Origin: Treponema sp. UBA4307
GTDB taxonomy: Bacteria > Spirochaetota > Spirochaetia > Treponematales > Treponemataceae
Reading direction: 5' to 3'
NCBI GenBank assembly: GCA_002394685.1
Contig: DGUP01000010.1
Span: forward strand, 8,293 to 72,292
Length of the DNA stretch: 64,000 nucleotides
Every line of letters begins with the position of its first letter. The first letter of the stretch is position 1. Shown one piece after another: positions 26,732-35,912 of the stretch. Position numbers and translations under genes: made by a program. Under the pieces are notes generated by a model, which had not been told where the DNA came from, ran no database searches, and saw only the letters and a program-made list of their open reading frames with translations.

Positions 26732-26974
26732 AATAATCAGAAATTTATTTCTGTCATAATTTCAGTCTGCAATTCAAATTGAATTTTTTAATGCAGACTG
26801 AATATTTACAAAATATGATATGTGCAGTTGCCATCTTTTCCAGTATTTTCATTAATAAAATTTCATCACTTCTAACTGGAATAAAATAATTTCATTTTAC
26901 ATAATTATTTAAAATACCTGTCTCATTTAATGATAAGTTCATGTGGTAACTTTCTCTTATACAGGAGAATTATC

Positions 26975-27709
26975 ATGAGACATGCAAAGATTAAGCCATC
27001 ATTATTTCACCAAGGTAGGTATGAAAAGGAAGTTATAAATCTTATATGTTCCGGAATGAAAGATTATTTATTGCAGAAATTTCATACTTACAATTCTATG
27101 TCCATAATTTTGACTGAAAACTCTAATACTCCCGAAAACATTGAACAAAAAAATCTATGGAAACTATTTTCAAAAGACATACTATCGTTTCCCGCTTCAA
27201 GTAATACTCGTCATGTATTTTCTAAAGACAAAAAAGCTGTATATATTCTAAAAAATGAAACTGAAATTAACGATTATAAAATACAAACAGAATTTTCTCT
27301 TACCCATCACATATTAAATAATTCTCTTAATCTTCAATTAAACTTTAAACTAAACTCACAATCAATTATTATACTTGATGAAGACCTTAAGACCTTTATA
27401 GATTTTTATCCCTACACAATTAATTTGCTTAAAACATTCTGGAATGATTGCCTGAATATAGAATCTAAACTTCTTACTTTCATGAAAGAAAAAATTCCTT
27501 CATTTAAAAACACACAAATCGCAGCAACTTCAATTGAATTAATCATAAAGAAGTTCATGGTTGACATTCCATATTCAATTACTTATAAGGATTTATACAT
27601 GGAGTTGAACTTTGAGAAAGATAAACAAAAACCGTTAAAAATATTTTATGTAGATTTTTTGAAAAACCCATCCAGTTTAACAGACATTCTAAAAAAAAGA
27701 TTTCATTAA
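26975..27709 (+). CDS. Hypothetical protein, 244 aa
   Basis: The start at 26975 follows AGGAG by six bases; an upstream ATG at 26930 has no such site. The protein is rich in Lys, Asn, Ile and Leu, has no signal peptide, and reads as alternating helices and strands (EFSLTHHILNNSLNLQLNFKLN). I recognise no domain. The DNA is A/T-rich compared with the housekeeping genes nearby, which points to acquired DNA. It is isolated: 243 bases without features lie before it and the next gene converges on it. Confidence 0.7.
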   Translation: MRHAKIKPSLFHQGRYEKEVINLICSGMKDYLLQKFHTYNSMSIILTENSNTPENIEQKNLWKLFSKDILSFPASSNTRHVFSKDKKAVYILKNETEINDYKIQTEFSLTHHILNNSLNLQLNFKLNSQSIIILDEDLKTFIDFYPYTINLLKTFWNDCLNIESKLLTFMKEKIPSFKNTQIAATSIELIIKKFMVDIPYSITYKDLYMELNFEKDKQKPLKIFYVDFLKNPSSLTDILKKRFH

Positions 27710-27787
27710 AGAAAAATAATTATTTCTGATTTTGAAGAGTTTACAATAATTACGACATTCAGTTTTCTACGTAACTGCAAGGATTAA

Positions 27788-28282
27788 TTACAAGGCAGAT
27801 AATTCATTATAAGATATATATTTATATTCACTTACAGAAATTTCGTTTTCTATAAAATCTTTCAACTGGAGTCCCACACCTTTATTGTTTACAAGATCAT
27901 ACCACCCATTGCAGTCCATTATTTGTACAAAATTTCCAAAGCACTTTCCCCATCCAGACAAAAGACACTTTTTGAGTTCCACAAGGTTTTCACAATTCTC
28001 CTTACTTCCACACTGAACAACAGTGCGGTCTCTATAGAAACGGATTCTGACCGCCCCTCTTTTAAGAACTTCCAGAAGAATCATATTTCGAGCAGGATCA
28101 GATTCATCACAGTAAATAGCATCTGCGGGGAGTCCATTACTTTCACACAACTTCTGTTTTTCTTCCTCACTGAATCCAAGAATTTCAGGGTGCTTTAAAA
28201 AGAAATTGATATGACGATTTTCAAGTTCATAAAAAATTCCATCCTTATACCACATTCCTATTGAGCCCATATAACTTCCCAT
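27788..28282 (-). CDS. Hypothetical protein, 164 aa, coupled to FliM-FliN-like gene
   Basis: ATG at 28282 with a strong AAAGGAGG that overlaps the end of the upstream FliM-FliN-like gene; the two frames are two bases apart, so translation should be coupled. The soluble 164-residue product starts GSYMGSIGMWYKDGIFYELENRHINFFLKHPE and has several cysteines. No family recognised. Context suggests it works with, or is made in fixed ratio to, the FliM-FliN-like protein. Confidence 0.8.
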   Translation of the reverse strand: MGSYMGSIGMWYKDGIFYELENRHINFFLKHPEILGFSEEEKQKLCESNGLPADAIYCDESDPARNMILLEVLKRGAVRIRFYRDRTVVQCGSKENCENLVELKKCLLSGWGKCFGNFVQIMDCNGWYDLVNNKGVGLQLKDFIENEISVSEYKYISYNELSAL

Positions 28283-28284
28283 AC

Positions 28285-29418
28285 TTAATCCTCCTTTACA
28301 AGTTTTACAATGCGCAATCCTAAATGCTTATCCAGAACTAAAGGTTCACCAAATGCAATAATTTTTCCATCTTTTTCAACCCGAAAATAATCCTGTGAAC
28401 TTTCCATCAGTTTAATTATCCGTCCAGTTTCAAAGTGAACTTCTTCATTAACAAACTGACCACCAATAATAACTCTTGTATTGAAAGATGAATTACAATC
28501 GTCTTTAACCGCTGAATTATCTTTAAATTTCAAACCAAAGTTTTGTTCAATAAGAAGTATCTCAGCCAAACCTATTTTTTTATCATCTTTATAGACATCA
28601 AATCCTTTTTCTGCTGACACAAGAGATTTATTAAGTTCAATTATTTTCCCTGGAATTAATTTATCTGCATCAGACAAATTACAGCGCCCCATTTCTAAAA
28701 AAAGATTCTGTCCATAAAATTTCAAAGGAATTACATCTAAAGTTTCATCATTGTGTATAAGTTTTTTTGCAAGATTTCTGGAGAAAAATAAATTCATCAT
28801 TCCTGTATATTCACCTGCTTTGACCTCATATGTAACAAGAGTTCCAATTTCATAATATGGAATTTGTTCAGTAAACTGAGGGTTTGAATACACAGATATC
28901 TTTTGAATTTTTTCCTGTTCTTTGTGAAAAAGATTACAAAAAGTCCCGGAAATAATTTTCAAGACTGGCTTAACAAAATAATTTTGAATTATTTTTAAAT
29001 CCAGTCCATCAGGTTCTTTGTTTCTGATTTCTTTCTGTTTAAGAAGACCACCAAAAGAAATTTCCGGAGCAACTTCAAACAAACCATCTTCCTCAAGAAA
29101 TTTAAATGAGCTGATAAAAGTAGGATTTGGAATACTCTTCAAAAAATCATCGCAGGAAATTACATCAAGACTGACAGTACGAATATGAGTCTTAATCTTT
29201 AATTCCCTGCTGACATAATCTGTAATTTTTCTTGCAGCAGTTTCTGAGGCATGGCATAAGAGCTGTCTTTCTTTTCTGGTAAGAAAATCAGGACAACTTA
29301 TATCATAAGATATTTCTTTCTTAGATTGTCCATCAGAACTTTTTTTATCCTTTTCACTTCCAGAAGAAATGGCTGAAAGCAATTGATCAATTTCATCCTT
29401 AGTCAATACTTCACTCAT
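28285..29418 (-). CDS. Orphan FliM-FliN-like fusion protein
   Basis: A 377-residue protein with the layout of the flagellar switch protein FliM: an N-terminal CheY-binding-like peptide (VLTKDEIDQLLSA, residues 4-16), a CheC-like middle domain (YDISCPDFLTRKERQ... DDFLKSIPNPTFISSF... about 38-230), a first SpoA domain (about 237-300) and then a second SpoA domain (about 312-375, RVIIGGQFVNEEVHF... GEPLVLDKHLGLRIV) that matches FliN rather than FliM. It thus looks like FliM plus FliN in one chain. It is not in a flagellar operon; it follows a PARG-like gene by 27 bases and precedes the hypothetical gene at 27788. GGAGG precedes the ATG. Confidence 0.85.
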   Translation of the reverse strand: MSEVLTKDEIDQLLSAISSGSEKDKKSSDGQSKKEISYDISCPDFLTRKERQLLCHASETAARKITDYVSRELKIKTHIRTVSLDVISCDDFLKSIPNPTFISSFKFLEEDGLFEVAPEISFGGLLKQKEIRNKEPDGLDLKIIQNYFVKPVLKIISGTFCNLFHKEQEKIQKISVYSNPQFTEQIPYYEIGTLVTYEVKAGEYTGMMNLFFSRNLAKKLIHNDETLDVIPLKFYGQNLFLEMGRCNLSDADKLIPGKIIELNKSLVSAEKGFDVYKDDKKIGLAEILLIEQNFGLKFKDNSAVKDDCNSSFNTRVIIGGQFVNEEVHFETGRIIKLMESSQDYFRVEKDGKIIAFGEPLVLDKHLGLRIVKLVKED

Positions 29419-29444
29419 ATGCAGCCTCCTGCCGTAAAAAAAAA

Positions 29445-30518
29445 TTATTCCCCAAACACTTTTACAAATTCGTTATAATTGTGTCTGTCCCGCATGGTAG
29501 AAAACACTGCAAATTCCACCGTTTCAAAAAATCCCTTGTAGTATTTCAAAGCATCAAAAGCTGCATGAGCCACAACTTCAGGACGATTTGCAAAAGCACC
29601 ACAGCCGAAAGCTCCCAGAATTAAAACTTCAGCTCCCATTTTTTTTGCTGCTTCAAGAATTGCAGTAAAACGTGTAAGGTGAATTTCATATTCCTTATCT
29701 GTGTCAAACCAGAGGCCTCTTAAATTTGGTGCCGCAGCAGTAATTACATCAACATTGTACCAGTCTTTTTCTTCCATCCGTTCTGGAACTGGAGTGTCTG
29801 TTTTACAAACCACAACACCAGGAGAATAAATAAGATCATCGTTGCCGGTAAAATCCATTCTGCGATTCTCAAAAAGTCTTACATGATAATTATAAAAATC
29901 CATCATCATTTTTGAATCTTTGATACATGGATAAAGAGTTGAACAACGACAAAGACATTCTTCCTGAGCATTGGCACCTGTAATGACCCCGCCTCCAACA
30001 TGATGATTATTTGCAAAATTCAGAACAGCGACTCTCTTTCCGGCTTTTGCATATTTTTCTGCAGCCTCAAAAGTCCGTTTTGAACTTGTAAATACCTTTG
30101 TTTCAAGGGATGGATTTTTTTCTTCAGTTTCCACAGGAAAATCCTCCCCCTCTTTCCAGACAAACTGACTGGACACAGTTTTTGCAACAGCATCAGAAAG
30201 TTTCTTATTTTCTGAAATCCAGTTCATTGTGTCGTTAAAAACTTTTACATTTATTTCGTGAGAATTAATATATTTATTTGTCTCATCCTTTTTTTTATTC
30301 TTATTTGAAAGAAAATCCAGCGCTTCATCAATTTGCAGATTCAACGCTTCTAAATCATTTAATTTGTCAGAAAGACCATATTTTTCAAGAAACTCTTTTT
30401 CATTATCCAGGTGAACAAGCAGAAGAATATCATTTATATTCATTTCCTGTTCCAATAAGATCTTAATCAAAACCAGATTTTTTTCATCTCCTTTCAGAAC
30501 CCTACCTTTTTTTTCCAT
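29445..30518 (-). CDS. Bacterial-type poly(ADP-ribose) glycohydrolase (TIGR02452 family)
   Basis: A 357-residue protein with a 100-residue N-terminal helical part and a macro-like PARG domain. The catalytic loop GGGVITGANAQEECLCR holds the GGG...QEE signature with the catalytic Glu. ILGAFGCGAFANRPEVVA near residue 305 matches the later conserved glycine loop. Family members release ADP-ribose from ADP-ribosylated targets. AGGAG precedes the ATG at 30518. It is followed closely by the FliM-FliN-like gene and shares strand with an HTH gene and a macro-domain gene upstream. The biological substrate is unknown. Confidence 0.9.
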   Translation of the reverse strand: MEKKGRVLKGDEKNLVLIKILLEQEMNINDILLLVHLDNEKEFLEKYGLSDKLNDLEALNLQIDEALDFLSNKNKKKDETNKYINSHEINVKVFNDTMNWISENKKLSDAVAKTVSSQFVWKEGEDFPVETEEKNPSLETKVFTSSKRTFEAAEKYAKAGKRVAVLNFANNHHVGGGVITGANAQEECLCRCSTLYPCIKDSKMMMDFYNYHVRLFENRRMDFTGNDDLIYSPGVVVCKTDTPVPERMEEKDWYNVDVITAAAPNLRGLWFDTDKEYEIHLTRFTAILEAAKKMGAEVLILGAFGCGAFANRPEVVAHAAFDALKYYKGFFETVEFAVFSTMRDRHNYNEFVKVFGE

Positions 30519-30654
30519 ACTTAACTCCTATAAAAACTATGATTTAAAGATTTTTCAGAAAGCACCATATCCCAGTTTTTCCAACGGAAAACTGAATGTG
30601 ATAAAAAGTACAAAAATATACTTTCTATCACGGCTTCTAAATTATTTTTTACCT

Positions 30655-30915
30655 TTAATTTTCCGGTCTTCTGGCCTCCTTAAAGAATTCCAGTGGATCA
30701 ACAGACAGAACTTCTGCAAGGGCACAAATTCCCCTGATTGAAAGATGCTGACCTTCTTTGAGGCGATAAATTGTGGGAAGTGAAAGACCGGTTCTCATAC
30801 TAAGATAGTCACATGTGTAGCCTGACTTCTTAATATACTTTTTGACATTAGAGCTCACTACTTCTTCTACACGGAACTCTAAAAATTCAGAATAAGAATT
30901 GTTAAATACAGCCAT
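30655..30915 (-). CDS. XRE-type helix-turn-helix regulator, 86 aa
   Basis: A small single-domain DNA-binding protein: VKKYIKKSGYTCDYLSMRTGLSLPTIYRLKEGQ forms the helix-turn-helix and IRGICALAEVLSVDPLEFF the following helices of the Cro/CI fold. Strong site GGAGGG before ATG 30915. It lies between the macro-domain gene and the PARG gene on the same strand, so it may regulate this group or form the antitoxin part of an unrecognised pair. Confidence 0.85.
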   Translation of the reverse strand: MAVFNNSYSEFLEFRVEEVVSSNVKKYIKKSGYTCDYLSMRTGLSLPTIYRLKEGQHLSIRGICALAEVLSVDPLEFFKEARRPEN

Positions 30916-31126
30916 AAGGCCCTCCTTTTAGCCAGATATCGCCCTGGCAAGTTGGTAAATAAATTCGGCGATGATTCCTTTGCATGAATCTTTACGATTT
31001 TATTTTAATGCAAAGAAATTATATTTCCACGGACAAATTGTCCGTTGAATTAATTATGTAATAAATGTAACACAAAATGTTAACTAAGTGGTCGCATGAT
31101 CTGCGACTTTTTAAATTTTTCTAATT

Positions 31127-32221
31127 TTAAATTTTACAGAAAATCTGTTGACCATACTCATGTAAAATTAAATCTACTTTTACAATATTATAAATTTTGT
31201 TTTCAACACAATACTGAACAATAAGATCAAATTTTTTTGCTGGATTAAATGCAAAATTTGCTGTAGCCAGAAATTCATCAAACTCTTCTTTATTAAGCTC
31301 AAGAGCGAGTCCAAGAGCCATTACTGAACGTTTATTAGGTGTGTGTCCACTGATAATTTTTGAAAAGAGTTTCCTGTCAACAATCAAGGACTTCTTATAA
31401 ACCGCTGAATTAATAAGTCCCTTATCATTTATAAATTTTATAAGCAGATCCTGAAAAGTCTGATGTTTATCATTCAGCTTCAAATATTGATCAACAGAAA
31501 TATTCTTATCTGTTTTATTAATGGTATTACAATCATTTATACTTTTCTTAGAATTATTCGCAGTCTTAATCTTTTTTGAAGAGTCTTTATGATCTTCTTC
31601 ATTTTGACTTCTTAAATATTCATCACGTTTAAAATAGTAATCTTTTATTTCTGAACCATTGTTTATATCTTCTTTTTCCTCAACATAATGTTCATCAATA
31701 TATGTTGTAATATTTGAAAACAACTTACTGGAAATTATAAGAGATTGTTTGTCATAAACCACAAGAACAATTTCCATATCATTTTTAAAAAGAAACTGAT
31801 TTATTTCATCCAGTGCAATTGACAGACTAACATCCACAGGGAATCCATAGTTTCCTGTTGCAAGAAGAGGAATTGCTATACTTTTGCACTTTAGTTTATT
31901 AGCTAAGCTAAGAGAATTACGATAGCAGTTCCGTATAATATCAGTTTCCCCCTGATTACCATCCTGCCATCGAATACCAACAGTATGAATGATGTATTTT
32001 ATTCCATTTGATTTTTTAAGATTGCAAGCCGGAGTATAAGCTGCCTCACCACGTTCTATCTCACCAATTTTTTTTCTCTCTGCAAGAAGTTTATCAGCAC
32101 CCGCTGCAGTATAAACTGCAGAATCAGTTCCTGAACCTATAACCGGATAGTAATTTGCAGTGTTCACAATTGCTTCAGTGTGAACTTTTGTAATATCATT
32201 ACGCTCGATTCTAAAGGACAT
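31127..32221 (-). CDS. Macro-domain protein with C-terminal HTH-like domain
   Basis: The first 165 residues are a MacroD-like ADP-ribose-binding domain: AIVNTANYYPVIGSGTDSAVY, GEAAYTPACNLKKSNGIKYIIHTVG, and IPLLATGNYGFPVDVSLSIA. After a charged Lys/Asp/Asn linker, residues about 255-364 read FQDLLIKFINDKGLINSAVYKKSLIVDRKLFSKIISGH..., which resembles an XRE-like helical domain. The enzyme probably removes ADP-ribose or deacetylates O-acetyl-ADP-ribose. GGAGAGG lies before ATG 32221. In the same direction lie the HTH and PARG genes, giving an ADP-ribose-related neighbourhood. Confidence 0.88.
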   Translation of the reverse strand: MSFRIERNDITKVHTEAIVNTANYYPVIGSGTDSAVYTAAGADKLLAERKKIGEIERGEAAYTPACNLKKSNGIKYIIHTVGIRWQDGNQGETDIIRNCYRNSLSLANKLKCKSIAIPLLATGNYGFPVDVSLSIALDEINQFLFKNDMEIVLVVYDKQSLIISSKLFSNITTYIDEHYVEEKEDINNGSEIKDYYFKRDEYLRSQNEEDHKDSSKKIKTANNSKKSINDCNTINKTDKNISVDQYLKLNDKHQTFQDLLIKFINDKGLINSAVYKKSLIVDRKLFSKIISGHTPNKRSVMALGLALELNKEEFDEFLATANFAFNPAKKFDLIVQYCVENKIYNIVKVDLILHEYGQQIFCKI

Positions 32222-32534
32222 ATTTATACCTCTCCATCATAAACTTCCGTGACTTAACATTTCTCAAAAAATAGTTACACTGAATTAAAGTCACAATAAT
32301 TATAATAAAATACCTGTTCTCAGGGGCCCTGACAGTTGTTACAAAAACACAAGACCTTTAATACAAATACATTATAACATAGAAATTTATCATTAAATGA
32401 TATAATGGCTGATTTTTTCAAATTATGAGTTTATGAAGAAATCTAATCAACTGAAACTTGAGAGCTTTTAAAAACCTAATATTCTTCAACAATACCACTT
32501 TTTTTTGGATTTTTATCGCTGAAATATCATGTAT
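32222..32534. other. 313-base intergenic stretch, nothing firm
   Basis: A/T-rich region between the macro-domain gene and the DUF234-type ATPase. An ATTATAAT box lies on the minus strand near 32300, a possible promoter for the macro-domain gene. I see no RNA gene, repeat or credible ORF. Confidence 0.5.
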
Positions 32535-33971
32535 TTAATTTTCGAATAAATCATCCATCAAAATGACATTAGAGAATACACTGCTATACTCATTTTTCTT
32601 TAATTCAAAGGTTGTTACTAAAGTGCTGCGGATTACAACTTTTGGAGATACCATTTTTTGAAGAAGAGATTCTCTTGTAAGCAGCGTTTTATAATAAGGC
32701 TTATCTACTTCATATTCTCCACTGTAAAACTTCAATTCGCACATATTTATAACATTATCATCCCGAATAATAAGCAAATCAATCTGCGTTCCATCTTCGT
32801 CATCAGGTCTTTTAGACCATGCAGAAGTTTGTGTAACTACACCAGAAATGCCGAGTGCCTTTTTACACTGTTCTACATGGTTGAAACATACATTTTCAAA
32901 AGCAAAACCACGCCATGAGGATATAGATTGAGAAGTATTATTTTGCTGCCAGAATTTTTCATTTGTTGTTTTTATCTCTTTCATGAAATGATGATAGAAT
33001 ATGCAAAATGGATCTACTAATTTGTAATGAACACTTCTTTTGCTTAAGCCAAATGGATAATATTTAACAATGAAATCACTTGCAAGAAGGGCTTTTAAGC
33101 TTTTGGTAAAAGTTTCTCCATCTGAAATATCTAATTTTTCTAAAATTTCAGCTCTCGTATAACCTGCATTTTTTGTTCCTAACAGATTGACGATTGCTTT
33201 TATATAATCTGGATTTTGAAATGCAGATGCAAAAAGTCTGTCATATTCATCTCTTAGCGGAGCATTCTTTGCAAAGCAGATGTTATCAATATTTTGAGGA
33301 AGACTATATTCTCCGTTTACATACCCCAGATAAAAAGGAATGCCGCCGAATACCATGTAACTTTGAACTATATCATATCTGGAGATTTTTACATTATTTG
33401 ATTTATAAAAATCCTCACATTCAGAAAGTGTAAATGGAGAGAGCTTTATTTCATAAGTTACTCTATTATAAAGCCCTCCATGTGCATTTATCAGTTTATC
33501 TAATATCCATGAATTTGCACTACCACAGACAACCAGCATAAGATTTTTTCGGTGACAAGCCCAAGTATTCCAGAAACCTTCAAAGGCTTGAATAAAACTT
33601 GAACGGGGAGTATCGAGCCATGGTAATTCATCTATAAAGATTAACTGTTTTGTTCCTGTATCAATTTTTTGAAGGAATTTTTCTAAAAGAAAAAAGGCAT
33701 CAAACCAGTTCTTTGGTTTCTCACATTCTTCCATTCCATGAAGGAGAAGAGATTTATAAAAATGTTCCAATTGATTTTTTAGTTGACCTACAGCATCCTT
33801 TTGATCTTCAGGCGCCAAACCTGCATGACGGAATGTAATTCGTCCTGAAAAGGTTTCATCAACAAGATAGGTTTTTCCAACACGACGACGTCCGTATATT
33901 GCAACAAATTCTGCACTGTTTTTATCATAGAGTTTATTTAGTTCTGCTGTTTCCTTCTTTCGTCCTATCAT
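32535..33971 (-). CDS. AAA ATPase with C-terminal nuclease-like domain (DUF234 type)
   Basis: About 478 residues from ATG 33971, preceded by GGTGG; family members begin MIGRKKE. Walker A is IYGRRRVGKTYLVDE and Walker B QLIFIDELPWLD, typical of archaeal-type AAA ATPases. A winged-helix stretch (GYTRAEILEKLDISDGETFTKSL) precedes the C-terminal DUF234 domain, where TQIDLLIIRDDNVINMCELKF has the D...ExK layout of PD-(D/E)XK nucleases. The function of this family is not settled; such genes are common in accessory regions. A hairpin repeat lies directly upstream (33975-34043). Confidence 0.88.
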   Translation of the reverse strand: MIGRKKETAELNKLYDKNSAEFVAIYGRRRVGKTYLVDETFSGRITFRHAGLAPEDQKDAVGQLKNQLEHFYKSLLLHGMEECEKPKNWFDAFFLLEKFLQKIDTGTKQLIFIDELPWLDTPRSSFIQAFEGFWNTWACHRKNLMLVVCGSANSWILDKLINAHGGLYNRVTYEIKLSPFTLSECEDFYKSNNVKISRYDIVQSYMVFGGIPFYLGYVNGEYSLPQNIDNICFAKNAPLRDEYDRLFASAFQNPDYIKAIVNLLGTKNAGYTRAEILEKLDISDGETFTKSLKALLASDFIVKYYPFGLSKRSVHYKLVDPFCIFYHHFMKEIKTTNEKFWQQNNTSQSISSWRGFAFENVCFNHVEQCKKALGISGVVTQTSAWSKRPDDEDGTQIDLLIIRDDNVINMCELKFYSGEYEVDKPYYKTLLTRESLLQKMVSPKVVIRSTLVTTFELKKNEYSSVFSNVILMDDLFEN

Positions 33972-33974
33972 ATA

Positions 33975-34043
33975 ATCCACCATGAATTAAAACCGAGGCG
34001 AGTTAATATTTTTAGTCCTTCACCTCGGTTTTAACTATATCAC
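33975..34043 (-). repeat. Hairpin leader repeat, copy 1
   Basis: Minus strand: GTTAAAACCGAGG ... CCTCGGTTTTAA, then CATGGTGGATT leading into the ATPase start. A second copy lies at 34452-34521. The 12-bp arms could be an operator or transcript hairpin. Confidence 0.75.
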
Positions 34044-34142
34044 GCATAAATAGTGGAGTCAATGTCGGCGAAAAATTTTCTGATTTTACCAGTTTAAAAT
34101 TTCCGCCTGCAGGCTAATTATGTGACATCTTCATCTAACCCA

Positions 34143-34528
34143 TTATTCAAAACTGTAATGGTTTCCAAAATTTGTAAATTCAAGTTTATTTTTTTCAAAC
34201 TTAAAGAGAACTTTATTTGATGATAATTCTGGCATTTCATTAAAATTAAAAGAATTAATTTTTAGAAAAACAATACTTGCAACATCATTATTTAAAGATA
34301 TTTTAAACATTACTTTAAATGTATCCGTTTGATTTTTTTGTATAATAATTCGTCAGTTACAGTATCGTAAGGACTTATTTTTTTGTTTTCCTGGGATATA
34401 GTTAATTCTATTTTTAAGGTCACTTCAAAGTCTATTTCAATGACATTGAAGAATCCACCATGTGTTAAAACCGAGATGAATTGATATTTTTGGCTATTCT
34501 CCTCGGTTTTAACTATGTCATAAGGCAA
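34143..34528 (-). pseudogene. Frameshifted hypothetical gene
   Basis: A 72-codon frame (34528-34310) begins inside the second copy of the hairpin leader and stops just before a second frame that runs to TAA at 34143-34145. Shifting one base at the run of seven A (34333-34339) joins them into a coherent product: ...DTVTDELLYKK then NQTDTFKVMFKISLNNDVAS... ending NHYSFE. Either a disrupted gene, a sequencing error in a homopolymer, or frameshifting. No family recognised. Confidence 0.5.
34452..34521 (-). repeat. Hairpin leader repeat, copy 2
   Basis: Same layout as 33975-34043: ATAGTTAAAACCGAGG, ten-odd variable bases, AAAATAT, CTCGGTTTTAA and CATGGTGGATT, but here it is not followed by an ATPase start. 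Confidence 0.75.
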
Positions 34529-34652
34529 TTATGGAGGCAAGATCACTAAATTGGAAGCAACGCATCAAGCTAAAAACTCTTAAATAACGTGCTGTATCTC
34601 TATTAATGTCAGTTACAGATGTATTCTTATGCTTATTGTTTTGTTATTCACT

Positions 34653-35900
34653 TCAATCATTTTCCTCATCGGGAATCTCTACTGAGGAGTACACAGAATC
34701 TACTTTGTTTTCTGTTTCTATGAATTCGTTATTATCTATTTTTTCCGAAGAGACTTCTTCAGTTTCATAATTATTTTCAATCTGTATAGTTAACGAATCT
34801 TCTGTTATATTATTGTCACCATTGTTTTGTGACAGCTCTAATAGTTTGTTTAATTCTGATTTTTTTAAACTTATATTATTTTGAAGATAATCAGATACTG
34901 TATTCCCATTCTTATCTTCTGCAGTACAATCAGCTCCTGCAGATATTAAGAAATATGCAATGTCAGGTGTTGTATAATTTTCAAGAGCATACATTAATGC
35001 AGTTTTTCCTTCGTTATCTGTCAAATTAATATTCGCCTTATTATTTATTAATAAATTAATATGCTCAACTACCTGTTGATTTTCACATGCATACATAAGA
35101 GCTGTTTTACCTTCCAAAGTTGTATCATTTACATTATTTAAATATCTTAAAGCTGTAAGTAAAACACCAGGATTAGGATTACATGCTGCAAGCATCAATA
35201 AACTTATTCCATAGATATTAGAATCTGTATTTGAACCTCTAAGCAATAAATCTTCGAAAATGTATGGATTTGGATTATAACGGACAGCATACATAATTGC
35301 AGTCCAGTTGTTTTCATTTTCAGCCAGTAAATCAGCTCCCTGATCAATCAACTGTTTTATAACTCTTACATCTGGATTGCATTGAGCAGCACACATTAAA
35401 AGAGTTTTCCCAGTATTAGATGTAATATTTACATTATCCAGTTTGTCAATTAATTGTTTAAGAAAATTATAATTCTGATATTCAGTTATAATTCTTGTTA
35501 CATTAAGCATGCCTTTATTATTAGTTTGAAATAAATAATTAGAAGGTAGCTTTTCAAAAATATAATTAATAATTTGTTCATTTTTTGTTGCAAGACAGTA
35601 ATCAATGAGATCTAAACCATTATTGTCGGTTTCAGAATAGGAAGCTCCTTTTTCAATAAAGAATTCAAAATCTATTCCGTTTTGTTTTTTTATTGAAAGA
35701 AGCAAAGGTGTTGCTCCATTATCATTTTCATCTCTTACAGCAAAATATGTTTTTTTCGAAACATAGGAAATATATTTATCATAGCCTTTCGAATTATAAA
35801 AGGACTGAGCTTTTGCCAATTGATTTTCTTCTTTTGTTGCGCAAGATAAATTTACAGCAAGTAAAACACTAATTATTAAAACAGATGCTTTTTTATTCAT
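34653..35900 (-). CDS. Ankyrin-repeat lipoprotein, 415 aa
   Basis: Signal peptide with lipobox (VNLSC, Cys near residue 19) means export and lipid anchoring. Residues about 60-350 contain roughly eight ankyrin repeats, seen in GKTLLMCAAQCNPD, NNWTAIMYAVRYNPN, YGISLLMLAACNPN, GKTALMYACENQQ and GKTALMYALENYT. An acidic low-complexity tail follows. GGAGTAATT precedes ATG 35900. The A/T-rich composition suggests acquisition. Partner proteins are unknown; a short gene lies just upstream on the same strand. Confidence 0.88.
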   Translation of the reverse strand: MNKKASVLIISVLLAVNLSCATKEENQLAKAQSFYNSKGYDKYISYVSKKTYFAVRDENDNGATPLLLSIKKQNGIDFEFFIEKGASYSETDNNGLDLIDYCLATKNEQIINYIFEKLPSNYLFQTNNKGMLNVTRIITEYQNYNFLKQLIDKLDNVNITSNTGKTLLMCAAQCNPDVRVIKQLIDQGADLLAENENNWTAIMYAVRYNPNPYIFEDLLLRGSNTDSNIYGISLLMLAACNPNPGVLLTALRYLNNVNDTTLEGKTALMYACENQQVVEHINLLINNKANINLTDNEGKTALMYALENYTTPDIAYFLISAGADCTAEDKNGNTVSDYLQNNISLKKSELNKLLELSQNNGDNNITEDSLTIQIENNYETEEVSSEKIDNNEFIETENKVDSVYSSVEIPDEEND

Positions 35901-35912
35901 AATTACTCCAGT

